Assembly: GCA_964512225.1 (NCBI GenBank)
Contig: CAZEKB010000027.1
Location: 1 to 64,000, forward strand
Direction: 5' to 3'
DNA length: 64,000 nt
From: CAZEKB01 sp964512225
GTDB taxonomy: Bacteria; Myxococcota_A; UBA796; UBA9615
Shown here: positions 53,985 to 61,557 of the stretch, piece by piece
Layout of the letters: each line of letters begins with the position of its first letter
How positions within the stretch are numbered: position 1 is the stretch's first letter
Translations under genes and position numbers: made by a program
Notes under the pieces: model-generated
Told to the model about the DNA's origin: nothing
Database searches by the model: none
The model's input: only the letters and a program-made list of their open reading frames with translations

Positions 53985-54713
53985 TCAAGCACCGAAATAG
54001 CGACGGTGCACCGGATCGCCGGGAGCGAACTCCGCGGCCGGTCCGTCCGACACCAGGCGCCCGTCGATGAGGACGAGGACACGCGCGCACGTCGCGAGGA
54101 CGTCGTCGGCGGCGTGGTCGGTCAGCATGAGCGCGGTGCCCTCCGGCAGGTCCTTCAACCCCTCGCGCAGCGCCCGCCTTCCTCCCGGGTCGAGGCCCGC
54201 GAAGGGCTCGTCGAGGAGCAGCAGGCGAGGGGCCGACAGCAGGGCCCGGGCGACCTCCAGGCGGCGGCGCTCGCCTCCGGACAGCACCCCCGCGCGTCGT
54301 TCGGCGACGGCGGTCAGGGCCCACCGCTGCAGGGCGTCGTCGATCGCGCCCGGGGCCTGCGGACGACGGGCCGCGGGGGAGCCGCGCACCGCCGAGAGGT
54401 TGTCCCGGACCGTGAGATCGAGGAACACGGACGGGGTCTGGGGCACGTAGGCGAACCCGCGCCGCGCGAGGCGGTGCCGGGGCTCGCCCGTCACGTCGTC
54501 GCCGTCGAGCAGGACGCGCCCGGAGCGGGGTCGCAGGCGCCCGGCGAGGGCGTCGAACAGGGTCGTCTTGCCCGCCCCGTTCGGGCCCAGGAGCCCCACC
54601 CGCTCGCCCGGTCGCACCGAGAACCCGACCCCGTCGAGCACGGGGCGACGCCCCCAGCCCGCCACGAGATCGACGGCCCGGAGCACCGGACGCTCGATGC
54701 GGGAGCGGATCAT
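53985..54713 (-). CDS. lptB: LPS export ABC transporter ATP-binding protein
   Basis: 242 residues. Walker A GLLGPNGAGKTTLFD, Q-loop region YVPQTPSVF, signature VLSGGERRRLEVARAL, Walker B LLLLDEPFAGLDP and switch His in LTDHAADDV. LptB powers extraction of LPS from the inner membrane together with LptFG and LptC. The start overlaps the stop of the LpxL-LptC fusion (ATGA), and rpoN follows, as in the common LPS-export locus. LptFG and LptA are not in the window. Confidence 0.92.
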   Translation of the reverse strand: MIRSRIERPVLRAVDLVAGWGRRPVLDGVGFSVRPGERVGLLGPNGAGKTTLFDALAGRLRPRSGRVLLDGDDVTGEPRHRLARRGFAYVPQTPSVFLDLTVRDNLSAVRGSPAARRPQAPGAIDDALQRWALTAVAERRAGVLSGGERRRLEVARALLSAPRLLLLDEPFAGLDPGGRRALREGLKDLPEGTALMLTDHAADDVLATCARVLVLIDGRLVSDGPAAEFAPGDPVHRRYFGA

Positions 54714-55972
54714 CGCTCCGACCCGAACGCGAGCAGGGTCTCGAGCTCGCAGCCGCCGCAGTCCCAGCCCGCGTCCTCCCCGAGCCGACGCAGCACGGGC
54801 AGCCGCCCCGGAGCCACGCCCGCCGCCTCCCACCGCACGTCCCGCAGCTCGATCGGGCCCCGCGGCCAGCGTCCCTCGGCGGTCGCGGCCTCGATCCGGA
54901 CCCCCGACGGCTCCCCGTCGGCGCGGGGCGCCGTGATCTCGATCCGCTCGAACCGGCCCTCGGGCGATCCGTCGACCCAGCGCACGACCGCCGACTCGGC
55001 GAAGAACCGGGCGGGCGCCGCCGTCGCCCCGTCGTCCAGCACCCCGTCCCACGCCAGGTCGACGACCGCGGCGTCCCACGCCTCGGCTCGCACCGGCAGC
55101 GGCTCGGGGACGTCGACTCCGCAGCCGCCCAGGACGGCGAGCGCGACGACGGCGAGCGGACGCACCCACGCCCAGGCTTCGGGGCGCCGACGCACGGCCG
55201 CGTGCAGCAGCTCCACCGCACGATCGGCGAGCGGCTCCACCTCCTCGGGCGTCGGGCGGACGCCCCGCCGGGCCCGCGCGAGCACGTGCAGCCGGACCCC
55301 CCGGGGCCGCCCCTCGGCCACCCACACCGCGGCCCCGTGCCGGAGGGCCCAGGCGACGAGCGCGTCGGGCGCGGCGAGGCTGCCGAGGATCCAGGGGAGG
55401 CCGCGTCGGCCGCGGCGATCGGGGGAGACGCCGTCCACGAGCACGACGACAGTGCCGCCGGTCCGCAGCGCGCGGGTCGCCCCTTCGAGTCCGGAGCGGC
55501 CGCGGGGCAGGGCGATCACGCCCCGGCGGTCGCGGAGCGCGCGGACGGAGGCCTCGGCGCGCGGGAGGCTCGGCCACGGCGCGGCCACGACCGTCGGGGG
55601 GCGTCCCCTCCGGGCCAGCTCGGCGGCGGCCGTCTCCCAGGGCCCGAGGTGGGCGCCCAGCACCAGCACGCCCGCGTCGCCCGTCGCCTCGACGGCCTCG
55701 TCCCAGCCGTCGACGGCGAGGGTGGAGCGGGGATCGAAGGCCCCCGCCAGCATCCGGCCCATGGCGGCGCCCCAGGCCCACGGACGCACGGGCACGCCCG
55801 CGCGCGCGGCGCGGCGACGGACCGGCAACCAGGGCCAGAGCAGCGTGGCGGCGACGGCCCCGAGGACCGCGCCGAGACCCTGCGCCAGGGGACCGGGCAG
55901 GCGTCGGCCGAGGCCCGCGAGGACGCCGGAGAGCAGGCGGATCGCCTCGTCGGCGACGCCGCGGAGGGTCAC
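54710..55972 (-). CDS. LpxL/HtrB-type acyltransferase fused to an LptC-like domain
   Basis: 420 residues from the GTG 7 nt after pyrG (a GTG at 56002, inside pyrG, is an alternative). Residues 1-265 match the lipid A secondary acyltransferase family: GAHLGPWETAA supplies the HX4E catalytic pair, and the domain ends at RRPEAWAWV, where free LpxL proteins end. Immediately after comes a hydrophobic segment with a lipobox-like end (PLAVVALAVLGGCG, Cys near 284). It is followed by about 135 beta-rich residues with the LptC pattern (ARFFAESAVVRWVDG, PIELRDVRWEAAG). One protein may thus link lipid A acylation to its export. It is coupled to lptB. No lptA lies between. Confidence 0.75.
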   Translation of the reverse strand: MTLRGVADEAIRLLSGVLAGLGRRLPGPLAQGLGAVLGAVAATLLWPWLPVRRRAARAGVPVRPWAWGAAMGRMLAGAFDPRSTLAVDGWDEAVEATGDAGVLVLGAHLGPWETAAAELARRGRPPTVVAAPWPSLPRAEASVRALRDRRGVIALPRGRSGLEGATRALRTGGTVVVLVDGVSPDRRGRRGLPWILGSLAAPDALVAWALRHGAAVWVAEGRPRGVRLHVLARARRGVRPTPEEVEPLADRAVELLHAAVRRRPEAWAWVRPLAVVALAVLGGCGVDVPEPLPVRAEAWDAAVVDLAWDGVLDDGATAAPARFFAESAVVRWVDGSPEGRFERIEITAPRADGEPSGVRIEAATAEGRWPRGPIELRDVRWEAAGVAPGRLPVLRRLGEDAGWDCGGCELETLLAFGSER

Positions 55973-55979
55973 GGGGGGC

Positions 55980-57671
55980 TCAGGACTCGGCGGAGACGCC
56001 ACCGGGCGCGCTGGTCAGGACGGCGCCCGCGAGGTCCTTCTCTTCGGCCACGGCCTCTTCGGCCGTCGTGCGGGCCTCGCGGAACCGCATCGCCGCCTCG
56101 ACGAAGCGCTCGAAGATCGGGTGCGGCGCGGTCGGCTTCGACTTGTACTCGGGGTGGAACTGGCACCCGAAGAACCAGGGGTGCTCCGACAGCTCGACGG
56201 TCTCGCACAGGTTCCCGTCGGGGCTGAACCCGGACGGCAGGAGGCCGCCCGCTTCGAGCTGCTCGAGGTACACGTTGTTGACCTCGTACCGATGTCGATG
56301 CCGCTCGGAGATGTCCGTGCGGCCGTAGATCCGGTGGGCCAGCGTGCCGCTGCGGATGGAGCAGGGGTACGCCCCCAGCCGCATCGTGCCGCCCTTCATC
56401 GTGATCTCCTTCTGGGCTTCCATCAGGTCGATCACCGGGTGCGCGGTGGACTGGTCGAACTCGCGGCTGTTGGCCCGCTCGAAGCCGAGCACGTTGCGCG
56501 CGAACTCGACGACCGCCAGCTGCATGCCCAGGCAGATGCCCAGGAAGGGGATGCGCTGCTCGCGGGCGTGGCGGATCGCCGCCATCTTCCCTTCGGTGCC
56601 CCGCTCCCCGAAGCCACCGGGCACGAGGATCCCGTCGAGCCCGTTCAGGAGGTCGAGGCGGCCGCTCTCGAGGTCGTCCGACGGCACGAAGCGCAGCTCG
56701 ACGCGCGCCTTGCTCGCCATGCCGCCGTGGGCCAGGGCCTCGTTCAGGCTCTTGTACGACTCCACGAGGTGGACGTACTTGCCGACGATCCCGATCACCA
56801 CGTCGTCCGAAGGGTTGACCATGCGGTCGACTATCGTCTGCCACGCGGACAGGTCCGGGCTGCGGGCCCAGATGTTCAGCCGCTCGCAGATCTTGTCGTC
56901 GAGCTTGTCCTGGTGGAACGTCAGCGGCAGCTGGTAGATGCAGGCCACGTTCGGCGCCGAGACCACGCGGTCCGCGGGCAGGTTGCAGAACAGCCCGATC
57001 TTCGCCTTGATCTCGGCGGGCAGGGACATGTCGCTGCGGCACAGCAGGATGTCCGGCTGGATGCCGATCGAGCGCAGCTCCTTGACGCTGTGCTGCGTGG
57101 GCTTGGTCTTGAGCTCGTCGGCCGTGCTCAGGTAGGGCACGAGCGTCACGTGCACGTACAGGACGTTCTCTTCGCCGAGGTCGAACCGGAGCTGCCGGAT
57201 CGCCTCGAGGAAGGGCAGGGACTCGATGTCGCCGACCGTCCCGCCGACCTCCGTGATCAGGACGTCCACCTCGTCGCCCGCGACGCGCAGGATCCGCGAC
57301 TTGATCTCGTTGGTGATGTGGGGGATCACCTGCACGGTCCGGCCCAGGTACTCGCCCCGCCGCTCCTTGCGGATCACCGACTCGTAGACCTTGCCCGTGG
57401 TGAAGTTGTTGGCCTTGCCCGTGACGGCGGTGGTGAAGCGCTCGTAGTGACCGAGATCGAGGTCCGTCTCCGCGCCGTCGTCCGTGACGTAGACCTCGCC
57501 GTGCTGATACGGCGACATCGTCCCCGGGTCGACGTTGATGTAGGGATCCATCTTGAGGTGCTGCACCCGAAGGCCGCGGCACTCCATGAGGGCCCCGATC
57601 GAGGCGGAGGAGAGCCCCTTGCCGAGGGAGGACAACACCCCTCCCGTGACGAAGATGAACTTCGTTTTCAT
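55980..57671 (-). CDS. pyrG: CTP synthase
   Basis: 563 residues. The N-terminal amidoligase domain begins KTKFIFVTGGVLSSLGKG (P-loop), with HLKMDPYINVDPGTMSPYQHGEV and TEVGGTVGDIESLPF. The C-terminal class I glutaminase has GICLGMQ (nucleophile Cys) and FHPEYKS. It converts UTP to CTP using ATP and glutamine. A C-terminal extension of about 25 residues (KDLAGAVLTSAPGG) goes beyond the catalytic domain. The 118-bp gap upstream, to rpsI, shows TACACT as a possible -10 near 57713 but no good -35. The gene is followed closely by the LpxL-LptC fusion. Confidence 0.97.
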   Translation of the reverse strand: MKTKFIFVTGGVLSSLGKGLSSASIGALMECRGLRVQHLKMDPYINVDPGTMSPYQHGEVYVTDDGAETDLDLGHYERFTTAVTGKANNFTTGKVYESVIRKERRGEYLGRTVQVIPHITNEIKSRILRVAGDEVDVLITEVGGTVGDIESLPFLEAIRQLRFDLGEENVLYVHVTLVPYLSTADELKTKPTQHSVKELRSIGIQPDILLCRSDMSLPAEIKAKIGLFCNLPADRVVSAPNVACIYQLPLTFHQDKLDDKICERLNIWARSPDLSAWQTIVDRMVNPSDDVVIGIVGKYVHLVESYKSLNEALAHGGMASKARVELRFVPSDDLESGRLDLLNGLDGILVPGGFGERGTEGKMAAIRHAREQRIPFLGICLGMQLAVVEFARNVLGFERANSREFDQSTAHPVIDLMEAQKEITMKGGTMRLGAYPCSIRSGTLAHRIYGRTDISERHRHRYEVNNVYLEQLEAGGLLPSGFSPDGNLCETVELSEHPWFFGCQFHPEYKSKPTAPHPIFERFVEAAMRFREARTTAEEAVAEEKDLAGAVLTSAPGGVSAES

Positions 57672-57789
57672 GAGCTGAATCCCGTGCGCGCGGTGGACGA
57701 CCTGACCGCGAGGGAGTGTACCCAGAATCCCGAGCCCCGACGACGCAAGGCCGGGATCCGGGGGAAGACGCGAACGCGCCCGGGAGCGA

Positions 57790-58182
57790 CTAGCGCTTGC
57801 TGAACTGGAAGCGCGCGCGGGCGCCCTTCTGGCCGTACTTCTTGCGCTCCTTGATCCGCGCGTCGCGGGTCAGGAAGCCCTCCGCCTTGAGGGCGGGGCG
57901 AAGCTCGGGGTTGTACTTCAGCAACGCGCGGGAGATGCCGTGCTTGATCGCGCCGGCCTGGCCGCTGGTGCCACCGCCGCGGACGCGGACGGTGATGTCG
58001 AACGAGTTCTCGGTGTCCGTCAGCTGCAGCGGCTGCTTCAGGATCATCTTGTCGGTCTCGCGGCAGAAGAAGGTGTCCAGGTCCCGGTCGTTGACCATGA
58101 ACCGGCCCGCGCCGGGGGTGAGGTAAACGCGCGCGGTGGCGCGCTTGCGGCGGCCGGTGCCGTAGTAGACGGAGGTGCTCAT
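57790..58182 (-). CDS. rpsI: 30S ribosomal protein S9
   Basis: 130 residues, standard length. YYGTGRRKRATARVYL at the start, RVRGGGTSGQAGAIKHGISRALL in the middle, and the basic tail KYGQKGARARFQFSKR, whose last Lys-Arg contacts P-site tRNA. It follows rplM by 12 nt and forms the usual L13-S9 operon. Confidence 0.98.
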   Translation of the reverse strand: MSTSVYYGTGRRKRATARVYLTPGAGRFMVNDRDLDTFFCRETDKMILKQPLQLTDTENSFDITVRVRGGGTSGQAGAIKHGISRALLKYNPELRPALKAEGFLTRDARIKERKKYGQKGARARFQFSKR

Positions 58183-58194
58183 CGACTGCTTCTC

Positions 58195-58638
58195 CTAGAG
58201 CGCCAGCGGCTGCGGCTGCTGGGCGGCGTGCGGGTGGTCGGCACCCGCGTACACCTTGAGCTTGGTGATCTGGCGCGCGGCCAGACGGTTCTTCGGCAGC
58301 ATGCCCTTCACGGCGTGCTCCCAGACGCGCTTGGGATCGCGCTGGATGAGCTCGCCGAACGACAGGGCCCGGAGCCCGCCCGGGTAGCCCGAGTAGTTGT
58401 AGTAGTTCTTCGCGGTGCGCTTGTTGCCCGTGACCACGACCTTCTCGGCGTTGACGACGATGACGAAGTCACCGGTGTCCACGTGGGGCGTGTAGACGGC
58501 CTTGTGACGGCCGCGGAGGACGTCCGCGATCCGCGTGGCGACGCGGCCCAGGGTCTTGCCCTCGGCGTCCACCACGAACCAGTTGCGGGCGATGGTGCCC
58601 TCGTTCACGTCTTCCTTGCGAGCGAACCAAGTGCTCAT
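58195..58638 (-). CDS. rplM: 50S ribosomal protein L13
   Basis: 147 residues. Conserved signatures: WFVVDAEGKTLGRVAT, HVDTGDFVIVVNAEKV, KNYYNYSGYPGGLR and AVKGMLPKNRLA. AAGGAAAG lies about 9 nt upstream of the ATG. It is the first gene of the rplM-rpsI operon, with a clear promoter about 85 nt upstream. Confidence 0.98.
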   Translation of the reverse strand: MSTWFARKEDVNEGTIARNWFVVDAEGKTLGRVATRIADVLRGRHKAVYTPHVDTGDFVIVVNAEKVVVTGNKRTAKNYYNYSGYPGGLRALSFGELIQRDPKRVWEHAVKGMLPKNRLAARQITKLKVYAGADHPHAAQQPQPLAL

Positions 58639-58723
58639 GACTTCTTTCCTTCTGCGGCTCGGTCGGCGTCTTCACCGACTCCGAAACCGGACGCACGACC
58701 GACCCAGGCGGACGCGGAGAGGC

Positions 58724-58752
58724 CTTCTACAGGAGCCCTCGCAAACGGTCAA
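58724..58752 (-). promoter_or_regulatory. Predicted sigma-70 promoter of the rplM-rpsI operon
   Basis: On the minus strand TTGACC (58747-58752), 17-nt spacer, TAGAAG (58724-58729). A leader of about 80 nt runs to the rplM ATG, long enough for autogenous control, although I could not identify a defined structure. Confidence 0.55.
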
Positions 58753-58781
58753 GAACGATCGCCTGCAAGCGGGCGGGCGGG

Positions 58782-60266
58782 CTACTCGTCCGTCTCGATG
58801 AACGACGGCATCGTGCGGTACCAGAGGTCCGCGTTGCCGAGGCGGTAGTCGACCCACAGCGCGTGCACGGCGGGCCCCGCGAGGGCGATCTGCAGGTCGT
58901 CGGAGATCGCGCTGGACTGGGGGTCGTCGTCCACGCGCGCGTCGTCGGGCGCCCACGTGAGGCCGCCGTCGGTGGAGACCCGGTAGTAGACGTCCGGCTG
59001 CGGGGCGCCTTCGAAGTCGGACCCGGCGGTGCGATGGTCGATCCATCCGACGGCCACCCGATCACCCTGCTGGACGACCTGGGGGCGGAGCGAGTGGGCG
59101 GTCCCGATCACGTCGGTGTCCACGCGGAACTCGGAGCCCCAGCTGTTGCCCCCGTCGATGCTCGTGCGCACGAGCACGTCGAAGCCCACGTCCCGGTTGT
59201 CGTGCCAGGACACCATCACCCGGCCCGCGGCCGCGCTCACGGACGGGTAGAAGCTGTCCGCGGCCCCCTCGCCGTCCGCCTCGATGCGCTGGGGCTCTTC
59301 GGTCCACGTGAAGCCGGCGTTCGTGGACGACGCCATGAAGATGTCCCGGGCGCCGTTCCGGTCGTCGTGCCAGGCGACGTAGATCGCGGGCTGCGCCGCG
59401 TCGCGATCGATCACCATCGAGATCCCGAACGCGTTGATCGGCTCGGCCGCGACCCCGGTGAGGCGGATGTCCTCGGCGTCCCAGAAGTCGCCGCGGTTCA
59501 CGGAGTGGCGGACGTAGACGTCGTTGCCGCCGTGACGCGCGTCCTGCCACGACACGTACACGCCGCCGATCGGATCGGTGACGATGAACGGGTGGGCGGA
59601 GTACGCGGCGCCCGCTTCGTCCGTGTCGAGGCGGAGCTCCTCGGGGAGCCAGCCGGTGCCGTTCGTCCCCCGGGTGAAGAAGATGTCGTAGGCGCCGCGG
59701 CGGTTGTCGTACCAGACGGCGTAGACGGTGTCGGTGTCGCCGTCGCGCTCGACGGACAGGGCAGGGCCCAGGGAGTCCCAGTCGCCCTCCTGGTCCACGG
59801 TGAGGAGGGTGTCGTTGCTCCAAGTCCGGCCCGCGTCCTCGGAGTGGGAGAAGTAGATGCTGCGGTGGCCGAGCTCCGAGTCCCGGTCGTCTTCCCAGGC
59901 CACGTAGATCGACTCGCCCACGCACGCGATCGCCGGGTTCTCCGCCACGGAGTCGCCGCCCGGGTCGGCCGAGAGCTGGGTGTCGGACCCCCAGCTGCCG
60001 CCGCCGCCGCGGCCCGCGTTGAAGAAGACCTGGTTGCGACCGCCCCGGCGATCGTCGTGCCACACGACGTAGACCGTGGTCCCGGAGACGCACATCGCGG
60101 GCTCGGCGGTGTTCGCCGCGGCGCTGGAGTCGACCTGCACGTCGTTCGTGGTGTAGGCGATGATCTCGGGTTCGCCGCCCTCGCCGTCGCACCCGGACGT
60201 GAGCCCCGCGACGCAGAGCAGCACGGCGATCGCGGAGACGAGGAGGGGCGTGGGTCGGCCGAACAT
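58782..60266 (-). CDS. Sialidase-like beta-propeller lipoprotein (BNR/Asp-box repeats)
   Basis: 494 residues. Lipobox TSGC, with no poly-Asp tether but a short GEGGE run. At least six repeats of the type VYVVWHDDRRGG / IYVAWHDDRNGA / VYAVWYDNRRGA alternate with Asp-box sequences such as SEDAGRTWSND, STNAGFTWTEE and STDGGLTWAPD. This predicts a six- or seven-bladed propeller anchored in the envelope. Catalytic sialidase residues are not evident, so it is probably a binding or scaffold protein. TACCCT lies 7 nt upstream of the ATG. Confidence 0.8.
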   Translation of the reverse strand: MFGRPTPLLVSAIAVLLCVAGLTSGCDGEGGEPEIIAYTTNDVQVDSSAAANTAEPAMCVSGTTVYVVWHDDRRGGRNQVFFNAGRGGGGSWGSDTQLSADPGGDSVAENPAIACVGESIYVAWEDDRDSELGHRSIYFSHSEDAGRTWSNDTLLTVDQEGDWDSLGPALSVERDGDTDTVYAVWYDNRRGAYDIFFTRGTNGTGWLPEELRLDTDEAGAAYSAHPFIVTDPIGGVYVSWQDARHGGNDVYVRHSVNRGDFWDAEDIRLTGVAAEPINAFGISMVIDRDAAQPAIYVAWHDDRNGARDIFMASSTNAGFTWTEEPQRIEADGEGAADSFYPSVSAAAGRVMVSWHDNRDVGFDVLVRTSIDGGNSWGSEFRVDTDVIGTAHSLRPQVVQQGDRVAVGWIDHRTAGSDFEGAPQPDVYYRVSTDGGLTWAPDDARVDDDPQSSAISDDLQIALAGPAVHALWVDYRLGNADLWYRTMPSFIETDE

Positions 60267-60273
60267 GCGCGGG

Positions 60274-60279
60274 AGGGTA
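60274..60279 (-). promoter_or_regulatory. Leaderless-type -10 (TACCCT, 7 nt before ATG)
   Basis: TACCCT on the minus strand, 7 nt upstream of the propeller lipoprotein ATG at 60266. No Shine-Dalgarno sequence. Confidence 0.35.
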
Positions 60280-60367
60280 CCAGCCGGGACACGGGCCGCC
60301 CGGGCGCCGTTTGACCGGGCCCTCCGCAGTGTGGCAGGGTCGCTGGCCGCTCGCCTTTTAGAGCGCG

Positions 60368-60772
60368 ATGGAGATTGCCTGGATGGCCGCCAGCCCCAAG
60401 CCCGACCTCGGTTCGAAGTTCACCTGCTTCAAGTGCCAGTGCAAGTTCTACGACCTCGGTCGCCCCGAGCCGCTCTGCCCTCGCTGCGGGGCGGACCAGC
60501 GCGAAGACCCCGCACCCGACCCGCGCGAGGCCTACGCCTCCCCCCGTCGGCGGGGCAAGAAGAAGGCCAAGGCCGCCGCCCCGAAGGTGGTCGAGCAGCC
60601 GGTCGAGGAGGAGGACGACCTCCTCGACGACCTCGACGATGAGGACGAGGCCCCCGCGAAGGACGCCAAGGGAGCCAAGGCGACGAAGGCCAAGGCCGGC
60701 AAGGCCAAGGCCACGAAGCCCAAGGCCACGAAGCCCAAGGCCACGAAGGCCAAGAAGAAGAAAAAAGCTTAG
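60368..60772 (+). CDS. FYDLN_acid-family zinc-ribbon protein with Lys/Ala-rich tail
   Basis: 134 residues. The N-terminal zinc ribbon (FTCFKCQCKFYDLGRPEPLCPRCGA) carries the FYDL motif that names the family, followed by an acidic stretch (EEEDDLLDDLDDEDEA). The last 45 residues are repeats of KATKPKA ending in poly-Lys, resembling histone-H1-like tails, and suggest nucleic-acid binding. Family members usually end after the acidic part, so the basic tail is an elaboration. Function is unknown. Its stop codon overlaps the truA stop on the other strand. Confidence 0.78.
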   Translation: MEIAWMAASPKPDLGSKFTCFKCQCKFYDLGRPEPLCPRCGADQREDPAPDPREAYASPRRRGKKKAKAAAPKVVEQPVEEEDDLLDDLDDEDEAPAKDAKGAKATKAKAGKAKATKPKATKPKATKAKKKKKA

Positions 60773-61557
60773 CCGACCCCCGGGGGGTCGTAGAGCACCC
60801 GCTCCAGGAACAGCCCGTGCGGCGGCGCCGTCGGCCCCGCCTCGACGCGGTTCTGCGTCTCGCGGATGCGGACCATGGCGCCGAGCGGCATCCGCCCGCG
60901 CCCCACCTCGACGGCCGTGCCCACGAGGATCCGGACCATCTGCTTGAGGAACCCGGAGCCGTGGAACCGCAGGGAGACGACGTCGCCCGCGACGCGCACC
61001 TCGGCCGCGTGCAGCGTCTTGACCGGGTCGGGGCTCGAGCAGTCGGCGGCCCGGTAGGCGCCCCAGTGAGCGGTCCCCGGGAGCGTGGCGAGCTCGGCGC
61101 GCAGTCGGTCGGCGTCCAGATCGGGGGCGACCCGCCACACCCGCCCGCGGCGCAGCGCCGAGGCGGCCACCCGGGGCAGCAGGTCGTACCGGTACCACTT
61201 GCCGCGGGCGTAGTGCCGGGCCTCCCAGTCCGCGGGCACCTCCTCGACGCGGAATACGCGGACGTCGCGCCCGCTGAGCCCGTTGAGCCCCCGCAGGATC
61301 CGTCCCGGCGGGAAGTCGCGCGTGGTGTGCACGTTGGCGACCTGCGCCTCGGCGTGCACGCCCGCGTCGGTCCGCCCCGACGCGCGCACGACGACGCCGT
61401 GTCCGAACAGGGTGCGGCCCGCCTGCTCGAGCTCCCCCTGCACCGTGCGCAGACCCGCTGGCTGGCGCTGCCAGCCGTGGAAGTCCGCGCCGTCGTACTC
61501 GATCGTGAGCTTGTAGTTGCGGGCCCCCGGCGTGTCCGGGCCGACGGGCTCGCTCAC
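60769..61557 (-). CDS. truA: tRNA pseudouridine(38-40) synthase
   Basis: 262 residues from GTG. YKLTIEYDGADFHGWQRQ opens the fold. The catalytic Asp is in RASGRTDAGVHAEAQVA, and HARGKWYRY-type and FHGSGFLKQMVRILVGT motifs are present. It makes pseudouridine at positions 38-40 of the tRNA anticodon arm. The GTG overlaps the stop of the upstream Fn3 protein (GTGA), so it is coupled to asd and that gene. Its stop overlaps that of the convergent FYDLN gene. Confidence 0.95.
   Translation of the reverse strand: MSEPVGPDTPGARNYKLTIEYDGADFHGWQRQPAGLRTVQGELEQAGRTLFGHGVVVRASGRTDAGVHAEAQVANVHTTRDFPPGRILRGLNGLSGRDVRVFRVEEVPADWEARHYARGKWYRYDLLPRVAASALRRGRVWRVAPDLDADRLRAELATLPGTAHWGAYRAADCSSPDPVKTLHAAEVRVAGDVVSLRFHGSGFLKQMVRILVGTAVEVGRGRMPLGAMVRIRETQNRVEAGPTAPPHGLFLERVLYDPPGVG

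Noticed and set aside
57672..57789. Possible terminator or promoter between rpsI and pyrG
   Set aside because: GC-rich partial inverted repeats lack a clean stem or U-tract, and TACACT near 57713 has no acceptable -35 partner.
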